The notes: generated by a model from the sequence alone, not told the origin. Counted from the first letter of the stretch, positions 24,028 through 32,803 are shown. The stretch: DNA of 64,000 nucleotides from Chloroflexota bacterium (GCA_005883625.1 VBDU01000056.1:1-64000); one strand, 5' to 3'. Translations and numbers: made by a program.

Positions 24028-24918
24028 ATGGCCATCCAGGTCCGCGAACAAAACGAACCACGATCGAGAGTGCAGCCTCGCTCGGCTCATAGTGAGGGCG
24101 GATCCCCCCACACCCCCCCTGCCCCGGCGCTCGAGGCGCGCGACGTAAGGAAGGTCTTCCGAGTCGGGGGGCGCCGCTCCCCGGCCCCCGGCCACGTGCG
24201 TGCGATCGACGGGGTCAGCCTGCGCGTGGACCGCGGCGAGATCTACGGCCTCCTCGGTGCCAACGGCTCGGGGAAGTCCACGCTCATCCGGGTGTTCTCG
24301 ACGCTGCTGACCGCCGACGCGGGCGAGGTCCGCGTATTCGGACTCGACGTCCGCGCCGACGAGCTCGCCGTCAAGCGGCTCATCAACCGCGTCTCCGTGG
24401 AGGCGTCGTTCTTCAAGAAGCTCTCCGCGATGGAGAACCTCGTATACGCGGGCCGGCTCTACGGCGTCGGCCCCGAGGCCTCGCGCCCCAGGATCCACGC
24501 GATCCTCCGCCGTCTCGGGATCGATTCCGGGCGCGTCCACGAGCCGCTCGAGAAGCTCTCGCGTGGCATGCAGCAGAAGATCGCCATCGCACGCGCGTTC
24601 CTGTCCGCGCCGATGCTCCTGCTCCTCGACGAGCCCACGACGGGGCTCGACATCCGGAGCAAGCGCGAGGTGCAGACGTTCGTTCGCGACCTGCGCGACG
24701 AGCACGACGCGACGATCCTGCTGACGACGCACGACCTCGACGAGGCGAGCCGCCTCGCCGACCGCATCGGCATCCTTCACGGCGGCCGGCTCGTGGCCGA
24801 GGGCGCGAGCGAGGAGCTCACCGCGCGTCATGGCGCGGCGAGCCTCGAGGACGTGTTCATGGCGCTCACCGGCCGTCACATCGACGAGGCGGACGAGCGC
24901 GGCGAGGCCGAGACGTGA
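24028..24918 (+). CDS. ABC exporter ATP-binding protein (ABC-2 type)
   Basis: A 296-aa ATPase with Walker A GANGSGKST (about residues 77-85), signature LSRGMQQK, Walker B MLLLLDEPTTGLD and switch LLTTHDLDEA. The C-terminus (GAASLEDVFMALTGR) is typical of DrrA/NatA-type ATPases that partner ABC-2 permeases. GAGGTG precedes the ATG. Two palindromic repeats are translated in frame: one in the N-terminal tail (SEGGSPHTPPAP), the other at 24164-24192 between the first two beta strands (VGGRRSPAPGHV). Substrate unknown; the leader suggests induction by a translation-affecting compound. Confidence 0.93.
   Translation: MAIQVREQNEPRSRVQPRSAHSEGGSPHTPPAPALEARDVRKVFRVGGRRSPAPGHVRAIDGVSLRVDRGEIYGLLGANGSGKSTLIRVFSTLLTADAGEVRVFGLDVRADELAVKRLINRVSVEASFFKKLSAMENLVYAGRLYGVGPEASRPRIHAILRRLGIDSGRVHEPLEKLSRGMQQKIAIARAFLSAPMLLLLDEPTTGLDIRSKREVQTFVRDLRDEHDATILLTTHDLDEASRLADRIGILHGGRLVAEGASEELTARHGAASLEDVFMALTGRHIDEADERGEAET
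24093..24125. repeat. Palindromic repeat in ABC ATPase N-terminal codons
   Basis: GAGGGCGGATCCCCCCACACCCCCC resembles, with changes, the copy at 2224-2251; it is in frame. Confidence 0.6.
24164..24192. repeat. Palindromic repeat inside ABC ATPase domain
   Basis: GGGGGGCGCCGCTCCCC followed by GGCCCCCGGCC; the inverse strand matches the GGGGGCCGGGG-CGG-CGCCCC form seen at the rsmH start. It adds about ten residues in a surface loop. Confidence 0.65.
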
Positions 24919-25751
24919 TCGCGAGCGTCGGCGGTCAGCTCGGCCTCGCGTACGCGTTCGTCGAGCGTGAGATCGCGCTCTCGAAGCGCTATTGGGCCTG
25001 GGAGCTCGTGTGGCTCGTGTACGGGATCGTGACGAGCCTGTCCGTCGCGTACATCGGGCTCGCCGCGCCGGCGATCGCGGGCGCGTCGGTCGACGAAGCG
25101 GCGATCTCGCGCTTCGTGCTCTATCTCCTCGTCGGCACGATCACCTGGCGCTTCCTCGGTCTCATCTTCGAGCAGATGGGCGAGACGATCGCCTGGGAGC
25201 GCTGGGAGGGCACGATCGAGTACACGTTCATGGCGCCGGTGCCGCGCCTCACGCACCTGCTCGGGATGTGCGGCGCGACGCTCGTGCGCGCGCTCGCGTT
25301 CAGCGTGGCGATCCTGGCGGCGGTCGCGCTCTTCGTCCCGGTGGATCTCTCGAACGCGAACGTGGCGAGCGCGCTCGTCCTGCTCGCGACCGGGGCGGTC
25401 GCCTTCATCGGCCTCGCGATCGGCTCGGCCGTCTTCCCGCTCCTCTGGACCGAGAAGGGCCTCCAGATGGCGTACATCGTCCAGGCGGTCGTGCTGCTCG
25501 TGTCCGGCGTCTATTACCCGACGAGCGTGCTGCCCGAATGGATGCAGCTGCTCTCGGTCATCTCGCCGGCGACGTACGTGATCCGCGGCATGCGCGCGGC
25601 CCTGCTCGACGGCGCGGACGTCGGCGGCGTCTGGCCGGACCTCTGGCCCGCGCTCCTCGTCGGCGCGGTCTCGATCCCTCTCGGCCTGCGTCTTTTCGTG
25701 TGGGCCGAGCGCTACGCGAAGCGGACCGGGCGACTGAAAAGGAGCGGGTGA
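24915..25751 (+). CDS. ABC-2 type transporter permease
   Basis: A 278-aa protein with about six membrane helices. The central LFEQMGETIAWERWEGTIEY is the amphipathic coupling region of ABC-2 permeases, and LLVSGVYYPTSVLPEWMQLL is the usual segment before the last helices. GTG start overlaps the ATPase stop. Together with the ATPase it forms an exporter for a lipid, polysaccharide or drug. Confidence 0.88.
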   Translation: MIASVGGQLGLAYAFVEREIALSKRYWAWELVWLVYGIVTSLSVAYIGLAAPAIAGASVDEAAISRFVLYLLVGTITWRFLGLIFEQMGETIAWERWEGTIEYTFMAPVPRLTHLLGMCGATLVRALAFSVAILAAVALFVPVDLSNANVASALVLLATGAVAFIGLAIGSAVFPLLWTEKGLQMAYIVQAVVLLVSGVYYPTSVLPEWMQLLSVISPATYVIRGMRAALLDGADVGGVWPDLWPALLVGAVSIPLGLRLFVWAERYAKRTGRLKRSG

Positions 25752-26710
25752 TGGGAGAGCTGCGCTTCCACGCCGCGACCCTCGACGACGCGGCGTTCGC
25801 CGCGGACGTCTGGACGGCGGCGCGCCCGAGCGCGCCGGTGGACCCCGTCGTGAAGCGCTACTGGTGGGCGACGCCGAGCGAGACGTACGTGTCGGAGCGC
25901 TACGTCGTGACGCGCGGAGGCGAGCGGATCGGGTTCGCGCTCGTGGACCACGTGCGCTGGGACGGACCCGGCCCGCGCTACGTGTCGCTCCGCGGGGACC
26001 TCCTGCCCGAGGTCCGCACGGCAGCGCGTCTGGACGAGCTCCTCGCCGGGCTCGAGGTCAAGGGGCGCGCGACCGGCGCGACGGTCCTCCGCACGAAAGC
26101 GGTCGAGGACGACCCGCTCCGCGAGAGCGTGGTCCGCGGCCGCGGCTACCGCGAGGACCGCCGCAGCCGGCGGTGGGAGCTGGATCTCGTCGGCAACCGC
26201 GCGCGCATCCTCGCGCTCGCCGAGGAGTCGCGAGAGCGGATGCGGCGGGCGGGCATCGAGCTCTGCACGCTCGCGGCGATCGCGGAACCAAGCAAGTACG
26301 AGCAGGTCTGGCGCGTGGGCGACGAGGCCGCCCGCGACATCCCCACGACCGAGCCGCACCCGGACGAATCGCTCGAGGACTATCTCCAGTGGCTCCGCTC
26401 GCCGGACACGCGCGAGGACCGCTTCTGGGTGGCGCGCCGCGAGGGAAGGATCGTGGGGCTCTCGGTCCTGTCCTATCCGCCCGTCCGCGGGATCGTGAAC
26501 ACTTCGTATACCGCCACGGCCCGCTCCGTCCGCGGGCTCGGGGTCGCGCGGGCCACCAAGGGCGAGACGCTCGTGCAGGCCATCGGCCTGGGCGTCGATC
26601 GCGTGCGCACCGGTAACGACGCCCAGAACGCGCCGATCCTCCACATCAACGCGGCGATGGGCTACCGGCCGATCGCGGGAGCGATCGAGTTCATGAAGGA
26701 CGCAGGTTGA
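25751..26710 (+). CDS. Tandem GNAT acetyltransferase
   Basis: A 319-aa protein with two GNAT-like halves. The first (residues 1-150) is degenerate. The second carries RSVRGLGVARATKGETL, where the R-x-x-G-L-G/A motif and the helix after it bind acetyl-CoA, and then TGNDAQNAPILHINAAMGYR, typical of tandem GNAT proteins such as MshD relatives. Start ATG 25751 overlaps the permease stop by one base. As last gene of an attenuated exporter operon it may modify the exported compound; this is inference. Confidence 0.82.
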   Translation: MGELRFHAATLDDAAFAADVWTAARPSAPVDPVVKRYWWATPSETYVSERYVVTRGGERIGFALVDHVRWDGPGPRYVSLRGDLLPEVRTAARLDELLAGLEVKGRATGATVLRTKAVEDDPLRESVVRGRGYREDRRSRRWELDLVGNRARILALAEESRERMRRAGIELCTLAAIAEPSKYEQVWRVGDEAARDIPTTEPHPDESLEDYLQWLRSPDTREDRFWVARREGRIVGLSVLSYPPVRGIVNTSYTATARSVRGLGVARATKGETLVQAIGLGVDRVRTGNDAQNAPILHINAAMGYRPIAGAIEFMKDAG

Positions 26711-26781
26711 GGGGGCGTTGCGCCCTCAGTCGGGGGCGCTTCGCGCCGGGGGCCCCTGCCCCCGCGCCCCCCGGCCCCCGA
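26707..26781. repeat. Cluster of palindromic repeats between convergent genes
   Basis: TGAGGG-x-CCCTCA (about 26708-26728), GGCGC-ttc-GCGCC and a GGGGGCC/GGCCCCC block ending in GGCCCCCGAC, the inverse of the usual GTCGGGGGCC flank. No T-runs. Confidence 0.7.
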
Positions 26782-26928
26782 CTACGTGCGCTGCTTCCTC
26801 GCGACGCGTGCGCGCAGCCCGAACACGACGCCGAGCACGACGAGCACGACGGCCGCCGCGATCGTCGCCTCGAGCGTGCCGCTGCCCGCGTCCGGGCTGA
26901 TGCCGAAGAGCTCTTCGATCCAGTCCAT
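26782..26928 (-). CDS. Small single-helix membrane protein coupled to EamA gene
   Basis: 48 aa: MDWIEELFGISPDAGSGTLE, a helix rich in Ala/Val/Leu and the basic end RARVARKQRT. The ATG at 26928 overlaps the TGA of the transporter gene by one base, so it is probably translated with it. The short acidic N-terminus plus basic end predicts N-out topology. Function unknown. Confidence 0.6.
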   Translation of the reverse strand: MDWIEELFGISPDAGSGTLEATIAAAVVLVVLGVVFGLRARVARKQRT

Positions 26929-27733
26929 CAGGCACCCCTCTGATCCGTGGTGATCCGCGGCAACTCTACCGTGCGACGCGTCGTCGAGCCTCGCGACGCG
27001 GCGACGGCCACGCCGCACATCACGATCGCGGCACCGACGAGGAAGGTCGCGCCGACGCCCTCACCGGCGAGGAGCGCCGCGGCGACGACCGTGACGAGGG
27101 GGAAGAGCACGAACTGGTACGCGGTCGCCGACGCGCTCCAGCGCCCGAGCACGTAGAGGCTCGTCGCGAAGAGGCCGACCGTGCTCGCGACGAGGTAGAG
27201 GAGCGCGAGCAGCGTCGGCTGCTGCGAGGGAAGTCCCCAGCGCTCGCCCGCGCCGAGCGAGATCGCGAACAGGAGCGCGGTAGCGCGCCCGCACCGACCG
27301 CGGCGCCGAGCTGGTCGCGGAACACGATGCCCACGCCGACCGCCGCCAGCGCGCCCCCGGCGAGCGCTCGCGGGGTGATCCGTTCGAGGCCGTGCCCCGC
27401 CGCGAGGACCAGCGTGATGAGCGGAACGAGGGCGAACGCGAGAGCTCCGACCGCGGCCGGCGCCGTGACGAGGCCCCAGTACCCGAAGGCATACGCCCCG
27501 CCGAAGGCGAGGAGGCCGAACGCGATCGCGCCCACGAGCGCGCGGCCACGTGGGAGCGGGATGCCGCGCGCGAGCGCGTAGCCCAGGAAGAGGAGCGCGG
27601 CGATCCCGAAGCGGAGGGCGGCGCCTTCGAACGGCGGCAGCTCACGGTTGCTGAAGCGCACGGCGACGAAGTTGACGCCGCCGAGAAGCACGCTCACGGC
27701 GAACGCGACGAGCGTCCCGCGGTCGGTCCGCAC
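26928..27733 (-). pseudogene. EamA/DMT-family transporter, frameshifted with internal deletion
   Basis: The N-terminal EamA half (27733 to about 27290) reads LLGGVNFVAVRFSNRELPPF and continues to GIVFRDQLGAAVGAGAL. The frame then breaks. The other frame resumes with LLFAISLGAGERWGLP and continues through TSLYVLGRWSASATAYQFVL to 26928. Members have two homologous five-helix halves; about 30-40 residues at the start of the second half are missing. The junction has a GCGCTACC/GCGCTCC near-repeat. Real mutation or assembly loss cannot be told apart here. Confidence 0.72.
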
Positions 27734-27752
27734 CGGCGCCTAATCTAGGCCG

Positions 27753-29828
27753 ATGGCGCCACCGCCTCCCGCGCCGCCGACCAGGCGTGAGGAGGTCGTC
27801 GACACGGTGCACGGTGAGCGCCTCGCCGATCCGTACCGCTGGCTCGAGGACGACGGCTCGGATCGCGTGCGCGAATGGACGGACGCCCAGAACGCACGGA
27901 CGCGGACCGTCCTCGACGCGATCCCCCAGCGCGCGCACTTCGCCCGGCGTATCGGCGAGCTGCTGTCCGTCGGGCTCGTCGAGACGCCCCGCCCGATCGC
28001 GGGCAAGATCTTCCACGTGCGACGCGCGGGCGCGCAGAAGCAGCACGCGCTCTACGTGCGCGACGCGGAGGGCGCGACCGACGCCGTCGCCGTCGACCCC
28101 AACGCGATCGATCCGATGGGCCTGGTGACGCTCGATTGGTGGTATCCGTCGTGGGACGGCCGGTACGTCGCGTACGGGCTCTCACGGGGCGGCGACGAGA
28201 TGTCCACGCTCCAGGTGCGCGATCTCGCGAGCGGTCGCGACCTCGAGGAGCGCATCCCGGACACGCAGCGCTGTACCGTCGCCTGGGTCGACGGGGGCTT
28301 CTACTACACGGTCCATCCCGCGAAGGGGAGCGTCGCGCCGGGCGACGAAAACTACCACCGGCGGGTGCGCTTCCACCGGCTCGGCGACCCGCGCGACCGC
28401 GACGCGCTCGTCTTCGGCGAGGGCCGCCCGAAGGAGGACATCCTCGGCGTCGCGACGTCGCCGGACGGGCGCTGGGCCCTCCTCGCGGCGTGGCACGGCT
28501 GGCGGCGCAACGACCTCTACCTTCTCGATCGCGGGACCGGCGAGCTGCGCACGGTGCAGGAAGGCGTCGACGGGATCTCGACCGGCATTCCGCTCGACGA
28601 CGCGCTCTGGCTGCGCACGAACGTCGGCTCGCCGAGCTACCGCGTCGTACGGGTCGCCTACGAGCGCCTCGCTCCGGATGAGTGGCGCACGGTGGTGCCG
28701 GAGTGCGAGCACGTCGTCGACGCTTTCGATCTCACACGCGATCGGATCGCGGTGCTCACGCTCGAGAAGGCGACCTCACGCATCTCCATCTGGACGAAGG
28801 ACGGCGTGAAGGAGCGAGACCTCGCGCTGCCAGGCCTGGGGACGGTGCCTACGGTGCAGGCTGACCCGCGCGGAGACGCAGTCGCGTACGCGTACCAGTC
28901 GTTCACCGAGCCGGCCGCGGCCTACCTTGCGGACGCGCGCGCCGGCACGACGCGCGAGCTCGTCCGGCTCCCGGCGCCGCACGGGCTCGACCGCGCCGGC
29001 ATCGTCGTCGAGCAGACCGTGTACGCGTCGACGGATGGGACGCCGATCACGATGTTCCTCATCCATCGGCGCGACAGTCGGCCGGACGGCCACGTGCCGA
29101 CGGTGCTCACCGGGTACGGCGGGTTCAACATCTCGCGCACGCCCCTGTACAGCGCGGGCGTCGCGGCGTGGGCCGAGGCCGGCGGGCTCGTCGCGATCCC
29201 CAACCTCCGCGGCGGCGGCGAATACGGCGAGCGCTGGCATCGTGCCGGCATGCTCGCGAACAAGCAGAACGTGTTCGACGACTTCCTGAGCGCGGCCGAA
29301 GCCCTCATTCGTGACGGCTGGACCGCGCCCGCGCGGCTCGCGATCTCCGGCGGCTCGAACGGCGGGCTGCTCGTCGGCGCCGCTCTCACGCAGCGGCCCG
29401 ATCTCTTCGCGGCGGTCGTCTGTGCCGTGCCGCTGCTCGACATGCTGCGCTACCAGAGATTCCGTATCGCGCGCTTGTGGATCGCCGAGTACGGGTCGAC
29501 GGAGGACGCCGAGCAGTTCCGCTGGCTCCGCGCCTACTCGCCGTATCACAACGTCCGCGCGGGGATCCGGTACCCCGCGGTGCTGTTCACGACGGCCGAG
29601 GGTGACAGCCGCGTCGACCCGATGCACGCGCGGAAGATGGCGGCGCTCCTGCAGGCACAGACCGAAGATCCAAACGCGGTCGTGCTGCTGCGCGTCGACC
29701 GCGATGCGGGGCACGGGATCGGCAAGCCGCTCGACAAGCAAGTGGACGACTTCGCCGATCAGTACGCCTTTCTCGCTTGGCGGACAGGCCTCGCGTCGAC
29801 CGAAAAAGCTATGCTCGGGACCAAGTGA
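27753..29828 (+). CDS. Prolyl oligopeptidase family serine peptidase (S9)
   Basis: A 691-aa two-domain peptidase. The N-terminal part starts with DTVHGERLADPYRWLEDD (the oligopeptidase hallmark) and forms the seven-bladed propeller. The C-terminal alpha/beta hydrolase has nucleophile SGGSNGGLL, Asp in EGDSRVDP and His in DAGHGIGK. It cleaves short proline-containing peptides in the cytoplasm; no signal peptide is seen. Its TGA overlaps the GTG of the zinc-ribbon gene. Confidence 0.94.
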   Translation: MAPPPPAPPTRREEVVDTVHGERLADPYRWLEDDGSDRVREWTDAQNARTRTVLDAIPQRAHFARRIGELLSVGLVETPRPIAGKIFHVRRAGAQKQHALYVRDAEGATDAVAVDPNAIDPMGLVTLDWWYPSWDGRYVAYGLSRGGDEMSTLQVRDLASGRDLEERIPDTQRCTVAWVDGGFYYTVHPAKGSVAPGDENYHRRVRFHRLGDPRDRDALVFGEGRPKEDILGVATSPDGRWALLAAWHGWRRNDLYLLDRGTGELRTVQEGVDGISTGIPLDDALWLRTNVGSPSYRVVRVAYERLAPDEWRTVVPECEHVVDAFDLTRDRIAVLTLEKATSRISIWTKDGVKERDLALPGLGTVPTVQADPRGDAVAYAYQSFTEPAAAYLADARAGTTRELVRLPAPHGLDRAGIVVEQTVYASTDGTPITMFLIHRRDSRPDGHVPTVLTGYGGFNISRTPLYSAGVAAWAEAGGLVAIPNLRGGGEYGERWHRAGMLANKQNVFDDFLSAAEALIRDGWTAPARLAISGGSNGGLLVGAALTQRPDLFAAVVCAVPLLDMLRYQRFRIARLWIAEYGSTEDAEQFRWLRAYSPYHNVRAGIRYPAVLFTTAEGDSRVDPMHARKMAALLQAQTEDPNAVVLLRVDRDAGHGIGKPLDKQVDDFADQYAFLAWRTGLASTEKAMLGTK

Positions 29829-30175
29829 ACATCCTGCGTTTCCTCCGCGAGCAGGCGAAGGACTACGACTGCAGCGTTTGCGGCACCAATCACTCGCGCT
29901 CGGACATCCGCGTGCTCGGGAAGCTCGAATCGGCGTGGATCGTCCGCGTGATCTGCTCGAAATGCCAGACGTCGTTCAAGCTGCTGGTCGTCGTCGAGGA
30001 CAAGAAGGCCGCCATCACGCCGGTCAAGGAGGAGCCCGAGCGTCCGCGCCGGCCCGCGGTCTCGCTGGACGAGGTCATCGACGCGCACGAGTTCCTGAGC
30101 GACTACCAAGGGGACGTGCGCACGCTGTTCGGTCGCAAGGACAAGGTCGCCGAGACCAAGACCGACGCGTCCTAA
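29825..30175 (+). CDS. Zinc-ribbon protein of unknown function
   Basis: A 116-aa protein with one four-cysteine zinc ribbon (YDCSVCGTN and VICSKCQTS, 36 residues apart), followed by an acidic/proline linker and a C-terminal helical segment VSLDEVIDAHEFLSDYQGDV. GTG start coupled to the peptidase. It lies directly before the FabH-like gene (no gap). I do not recognise the family; nucleic-acid or protein binding is possible. Confidence 0.7.
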   Translation: MNILRFLREQAKDYDCSVCGTNHSRSDIRVLGKLESAWIVRVICSKCQTSFKLLVVVEDKKAAITPVKEEPERPRRPAVSLDEVIDAHEFLSDYQGDVRTLFGRKDKVAETKTDAS

Positions 30176-31249
30176 GTGGCCAAGAACGCGGTCATCACCG
30201 GTTGGGGCTATTACGCGCCGTCACGCGTGATGACGAACGCGGACCTCGAGCGCATCGTCGACACCTCGGACGAGTGGATCACGAGCCGCACCGGCATCAA
30301 GGAGCGCCGCATCGCCTCGGACGGCGAAACGACCTCGACGATGTCGGTGCGCGCGGGCCGCGCCGCGCTCGAGAAGGCGAAGATGCGAGCGCAGGACGTG
30401 CAGCTCATCATCGTCGGCACCGCTTCGCCCGACTACCTCTTTCCAGCGACCGCCTGCCTCGTGCAGGCCGAGCTCGGCGCGACGAGGGCCGGCGCCTTCG
30501 ACGTCGAGGCGGCGTGCACGAGCTTCCTGTCAGCGCTCGCGATCGCACGCGGGATGATCGTGTCCGGCGCCGTCGAGAACGCCCTGGTCATCGGCGCCGA
30601 AACGCTTTCACGGCTCCTCAACTGGAAGGACCGGACGACCTGCGTGCTGTTCGGCGACGGCGCGGGCGCGACGCTGATCGAGGCCTCGAACGCGTCCGTC
30701 GGCATCGAGTCGACCGTGCTGCACGGCGACGGCACGAAGGGCGAGCTCCTGATGGTCCCGGCGGGAGGCTCGAAGATCCCCGCATCGAGCGACTCCGTCG
30801 AGCGAGGACTCCACTTCATCACCATGGCGGGCGGCGAGGTCTTCAAGCTCGCGGTGAAGTCGATGGCCGACGCCGCCGAGGAGGCCATCGCCGAGGCCGG
30901 CGTGAGCCTCGACGACATCAACCTGATGATCCCGCACCAGGCGAACCTCCGGATCATCGATGGCGTGGCGAAGCGGCTGCACTTCCCGAGCGAGAAGGTG
31001 TTCGTGAACATCCAGCGCTACGGGAACACCTCGGCCGCCTCGATCCCGATCGCGATCTGCGAGGCCGAGGCGACCGGCCGGCTCCGCCGGGGCGACAAGG
31101 TGCTCCTCGTCGCGTTCGGTGGCGGGTTCACCTGGGGCGCTTCCGTGCTCGAGTGGTACGGCGCGCATGACGGCGTGCGGCCGGCTTCGCCGCTCGACCG
31201 CGCGCGCGGCGTGCTCGGAGACGTCGTCGAGCGGGTGCGGCCCCTCTAG
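30176..31249 (+). CDS. 3-oxoacyl-ACP synthase III family protein
   Basis: A 357-aa thiolase-fold enzyme of the KAS III/FabH type. Catalytic residues are Cys114 in VEAACTSFL, His in IPHQANLRI and Asn in YGNTSAASIP. SDEWITSRTGIKERRI is the standard FabH N-terminal segment. It would condense an acyl-CoA primer with malonyl-ACP to start fatty-acid synthesis; no other fab genes are adjacent, so a specialised condensing role is possible. GTG start abuts the previous stop. Confidence 0.92.
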   Translation: MAKNAVITGWGYYAPSRVMTNADLERIVDTSDEWITSRTGIKERRIASDGETTSTMSVRAGRAALEKAKMRAQDVQLIIVGTASPDYLFPATACLVQAELGATRAGAFDVEAACTSFLSALAIARGMIVSGAVENALVIGAETLSRLLNWKDRTTCVLFGDGAGATLIEASNASVGIESTVLHGDGTKGELLMVPAGGSKIPASSDSVERGLHFITMAGGEVFKLAVKSMADAAEEAIAEAGVSLDDINLMIPHQANLRIIDGVAKRLHFPSEKVFVNIQRYGNTSAASIPIAICEAEATGRLRRGDKVLLVAFGGGFTWGASVLEWYGAHDGVRPASPLDRARGVLGDVVERVRPL

Positions 31250-31290
31250 CGCGCCGCGACCCGGATCCCAGGATTGCTCGCGATCACCTA

Positions 31291-31318
31291 TTGACAGCGG
31301 CCTGCCGTGGAGTAAATT
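31291..31318 (+). promoter_or_regulatory. Promoter of dcw cluster (mraZ promoter)
   Basis: TTGACA-N16-TAAATT with a predicted start near 31325, upstream of the MraZ boxes. Confidence 0.7.
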
Positions 31319-31328
31319 GCCCGGCGCG

Positions 31329-31352
31329 TGGTGAGTAGTGGGGGACGGTGGG
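31329..31352 (+). promoter_or_regulatory. MraZ-binding boxes
   Basis: TGGT, TGGG and TGGG repeat at exactly 10-base intervals (31329, 31339, 31349), as in the known MraZ operator of direct TGGGN repeats. The last box overlaps the GTG start of mraZ, so bound MraZ would block its own transcript. Confidence 0.7.
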
Positions 31353-31812
31353 GAACCGTCTCCCAAAGACGGAAGGGAACCTGGAAGGCTATTTCGCTGG
31401 CGAATTCGCCCACTCGCTGGACGAGAAGGGTCGGCTCGCCATTCCGGCCAAGTTCCGGGCCCGCTTCAAAGAAGGAGCGGTCGTGACGCGTTGGGTAGGG
31501 GAATGCCTCGCGGTCTTTCCGACGCCCGAGTGGGATGCCCTGAACGCGGAGATCGGCAAGCGCCCGCGCACCGATCCGGCGGTGGCGCGCTTCCGGCACT
31601 TCATCCTGGCCGGTGCCCATGAAGCGGATCCGGACGGGCAGGGGCGCGTCGTCGTCCCGGCGCACCTCCGCGAGTACGCGCACCTCGGCGGCGAAGCGAT
31701 CGTCATCGGCAACTCCGACCACCTCGAGGTCTGGGAGCCCGGACGCTGGCGTGCCAACCTCGAGCGCGTCCAGAGCGAGATCGAACGCGATCTCCGGGAC
31801 CTCGGGATCTAG
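31348..31812 (+). CDS. mraZ: Transcriptional regulator MraZ
   Basis: A 154-aa protein with two SpoVT/AbrB-like halves: FAGEFAHSLDEKGRLAIPAK (family: GEY-H-LD-KGRL-IPAKFR) and ADPDGQGRVVVPAHLREYA. The GTG at 31348 gives an N-terminal extension of about 16 residues compared with most MraZ proteins; no closer start codon exists, but GGGGGA is suitably placed before the GTG. It represses the dcw operon through the boxes at its own start. Confidence 0.93.
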   Translation: MGNRLPKTEGNLEGYFAGEFAHSLDEKGRLAIPAKFRARFKEGAVVTRWVGECLAVFPTPEWDALNAEIGKRPRTDPAVARFRHFILAGAHEADPDGQGRVVVPAHLREYAHLGGEAIVIGNSDHLEVWEPGRWRANLERVQSEIERDLRDLGI

Positions 31813-31822
31813 TGGGGATCCG

Positions 31823-32803
31823 ATTCTTCGGGGACCGGGGGGCGGCGCCCCACGTCATGAGCCGGTTCTCGTGGCCGACATACTCGCCCAGCTTGGCCTC
31901 GGCGAGGATCGGGGGCCGGGGGGCGGAGTCCCCCGACGGTATCTCGACGGCACCGTCGGCGCGGGCGGCCACGCCGCCGCCATCCTCGAACGCAGCGCGC
32001 CCTCGGGCCGGCTTCTCGGCCTCGACGTCGACCCAAAGGCCGTCGCCGCCGCCGCGGAACACCTCGAGCGCTTCGGCGATCGCGCGGTCCTTGTCCGAGC
32101 GAACTTCGCGGTCTGCGACGACGTGGCCCGCGAGCACGGTTTCGCACCGGTCGACGGGGCTCTCCTCGACCTCGGGCTCTCATCCCTCCAGCTCGCCGAC
32201 GACGAGCGGGGCTTCAGCTTTCGCTCGCCAGGCCCGCTGGACATGCGTGCCGACCCGGACCTTCGCGTCACGGCGGATGCCGTCGTGAATACCTGGGCCG
32301 AGCCGGAGCTACGTCAGGTCTTCGCCGAGTATGGCGAGGAGCCCGAGGCCGGACGGATCGCCGGCGCGATCGTGCGACGTCGCGCGAAGGCGCCGTTCGC
32401 CGCCGCGGAGGAGCTGGGCCGCTTCGTCGCGGGCGTCAAGACGCGCCGGCCCCGTGGCATCGATCCGGCGACGAAGGTGTTCCAGGCCCTCCGGATCGCG
32501 GTGAACGACGAGCTCGCCAACCTCGAACGCGGCCTCGCCGCGGCGGTGTCGATCCTGCGCCCCGGCGGGCGCCTCGCGGTCATCTCGTTCCACTCGCTCG
32601 AGGACCGTGCGGTGAAGCGGTTCTTCGCGCGCGAGTCGCGCGACTGCATCTGTCCTCCCCACCTCCCCACCTGCGTCTGCGGGCATCGCGCGGGTCTGCG
32701 TGTCGTTACCCGGCGTCCGCTTCGTGCGGACTCGGCGGAGGTCGCACGCAACCCGCGCGCCCGCAGCGCGGCCCTTCGGGTCGCCGAGAAGCTCGCCTCG
32801 TGA
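31823..32803 (+). CDS. rsmH: 16S rRNA (cytosine-N4)-methyltransferase RsmH, start uncertain
   Basis: About 326 aa. HEPVLVADIL, LDGTVGAGGHAAAIL (SAM site), LLDLGLSSLQLADDERGFSF and AVISFHSLEDRAVKRFF are standard RsmH motifs; it methylates C1402 of 16S rRNA. Palindromic repeats are translated twice: RGPGGGAPR just before HEPVL, and RGPGGGVPR inserted between the first helix and LDGTVGAGGH, where relatives have only a short PGG turn. No ATG, GTG or TTG precedes HEPVL in frame after the mraZ stop; ATT 31823 is the best candidate. Confidence 0.88.
   Translation: MLRGPGGGAPRHEPVLVADILAQLGLGEDRGPGGGVPRRYLDGTVGAGGHAAAILERSAPSGRLLGLDVDPKAVAAAAEHLERFGDRAVLVRANFAVCDDVAREHGFAPVDGALLDLGLSSLQLADDERGFSFRSPGPLDMRADPDLRVTADAVVNTWAEPELRQVFAEYGEEPEAGRIAGAIVRRRAKAPFAAAEELGRFVAGVKTRRPRGIDPATKVFQALRIAVNDELANLERGLAAAVSILRPGGRLAVISFHSLEDRAVKRFFARESRDCICPPHLPTCVCGHRAGLRVVTRRPLRADSAEVARNPRARSAALRVAEKLAS
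31830..31938. repeat. Two in-frame palindromic repeats in rsmH
   Basis: Copy one, 31831-31852: GGGACCGGGGGGCGGCGCCC. Copy two, 31911-31938: GGGGGCCGGGGGGCGGAG followed by TCCCCCGACGG. Both are read in the same frame as RGPGGG(A/V)PR. Confidence 0.85.

Noticed and set aside
31812..32288. GTG at 31812 as rsmH start
   Set aside because: It opens a different frame that does not encode RsmH motifs.
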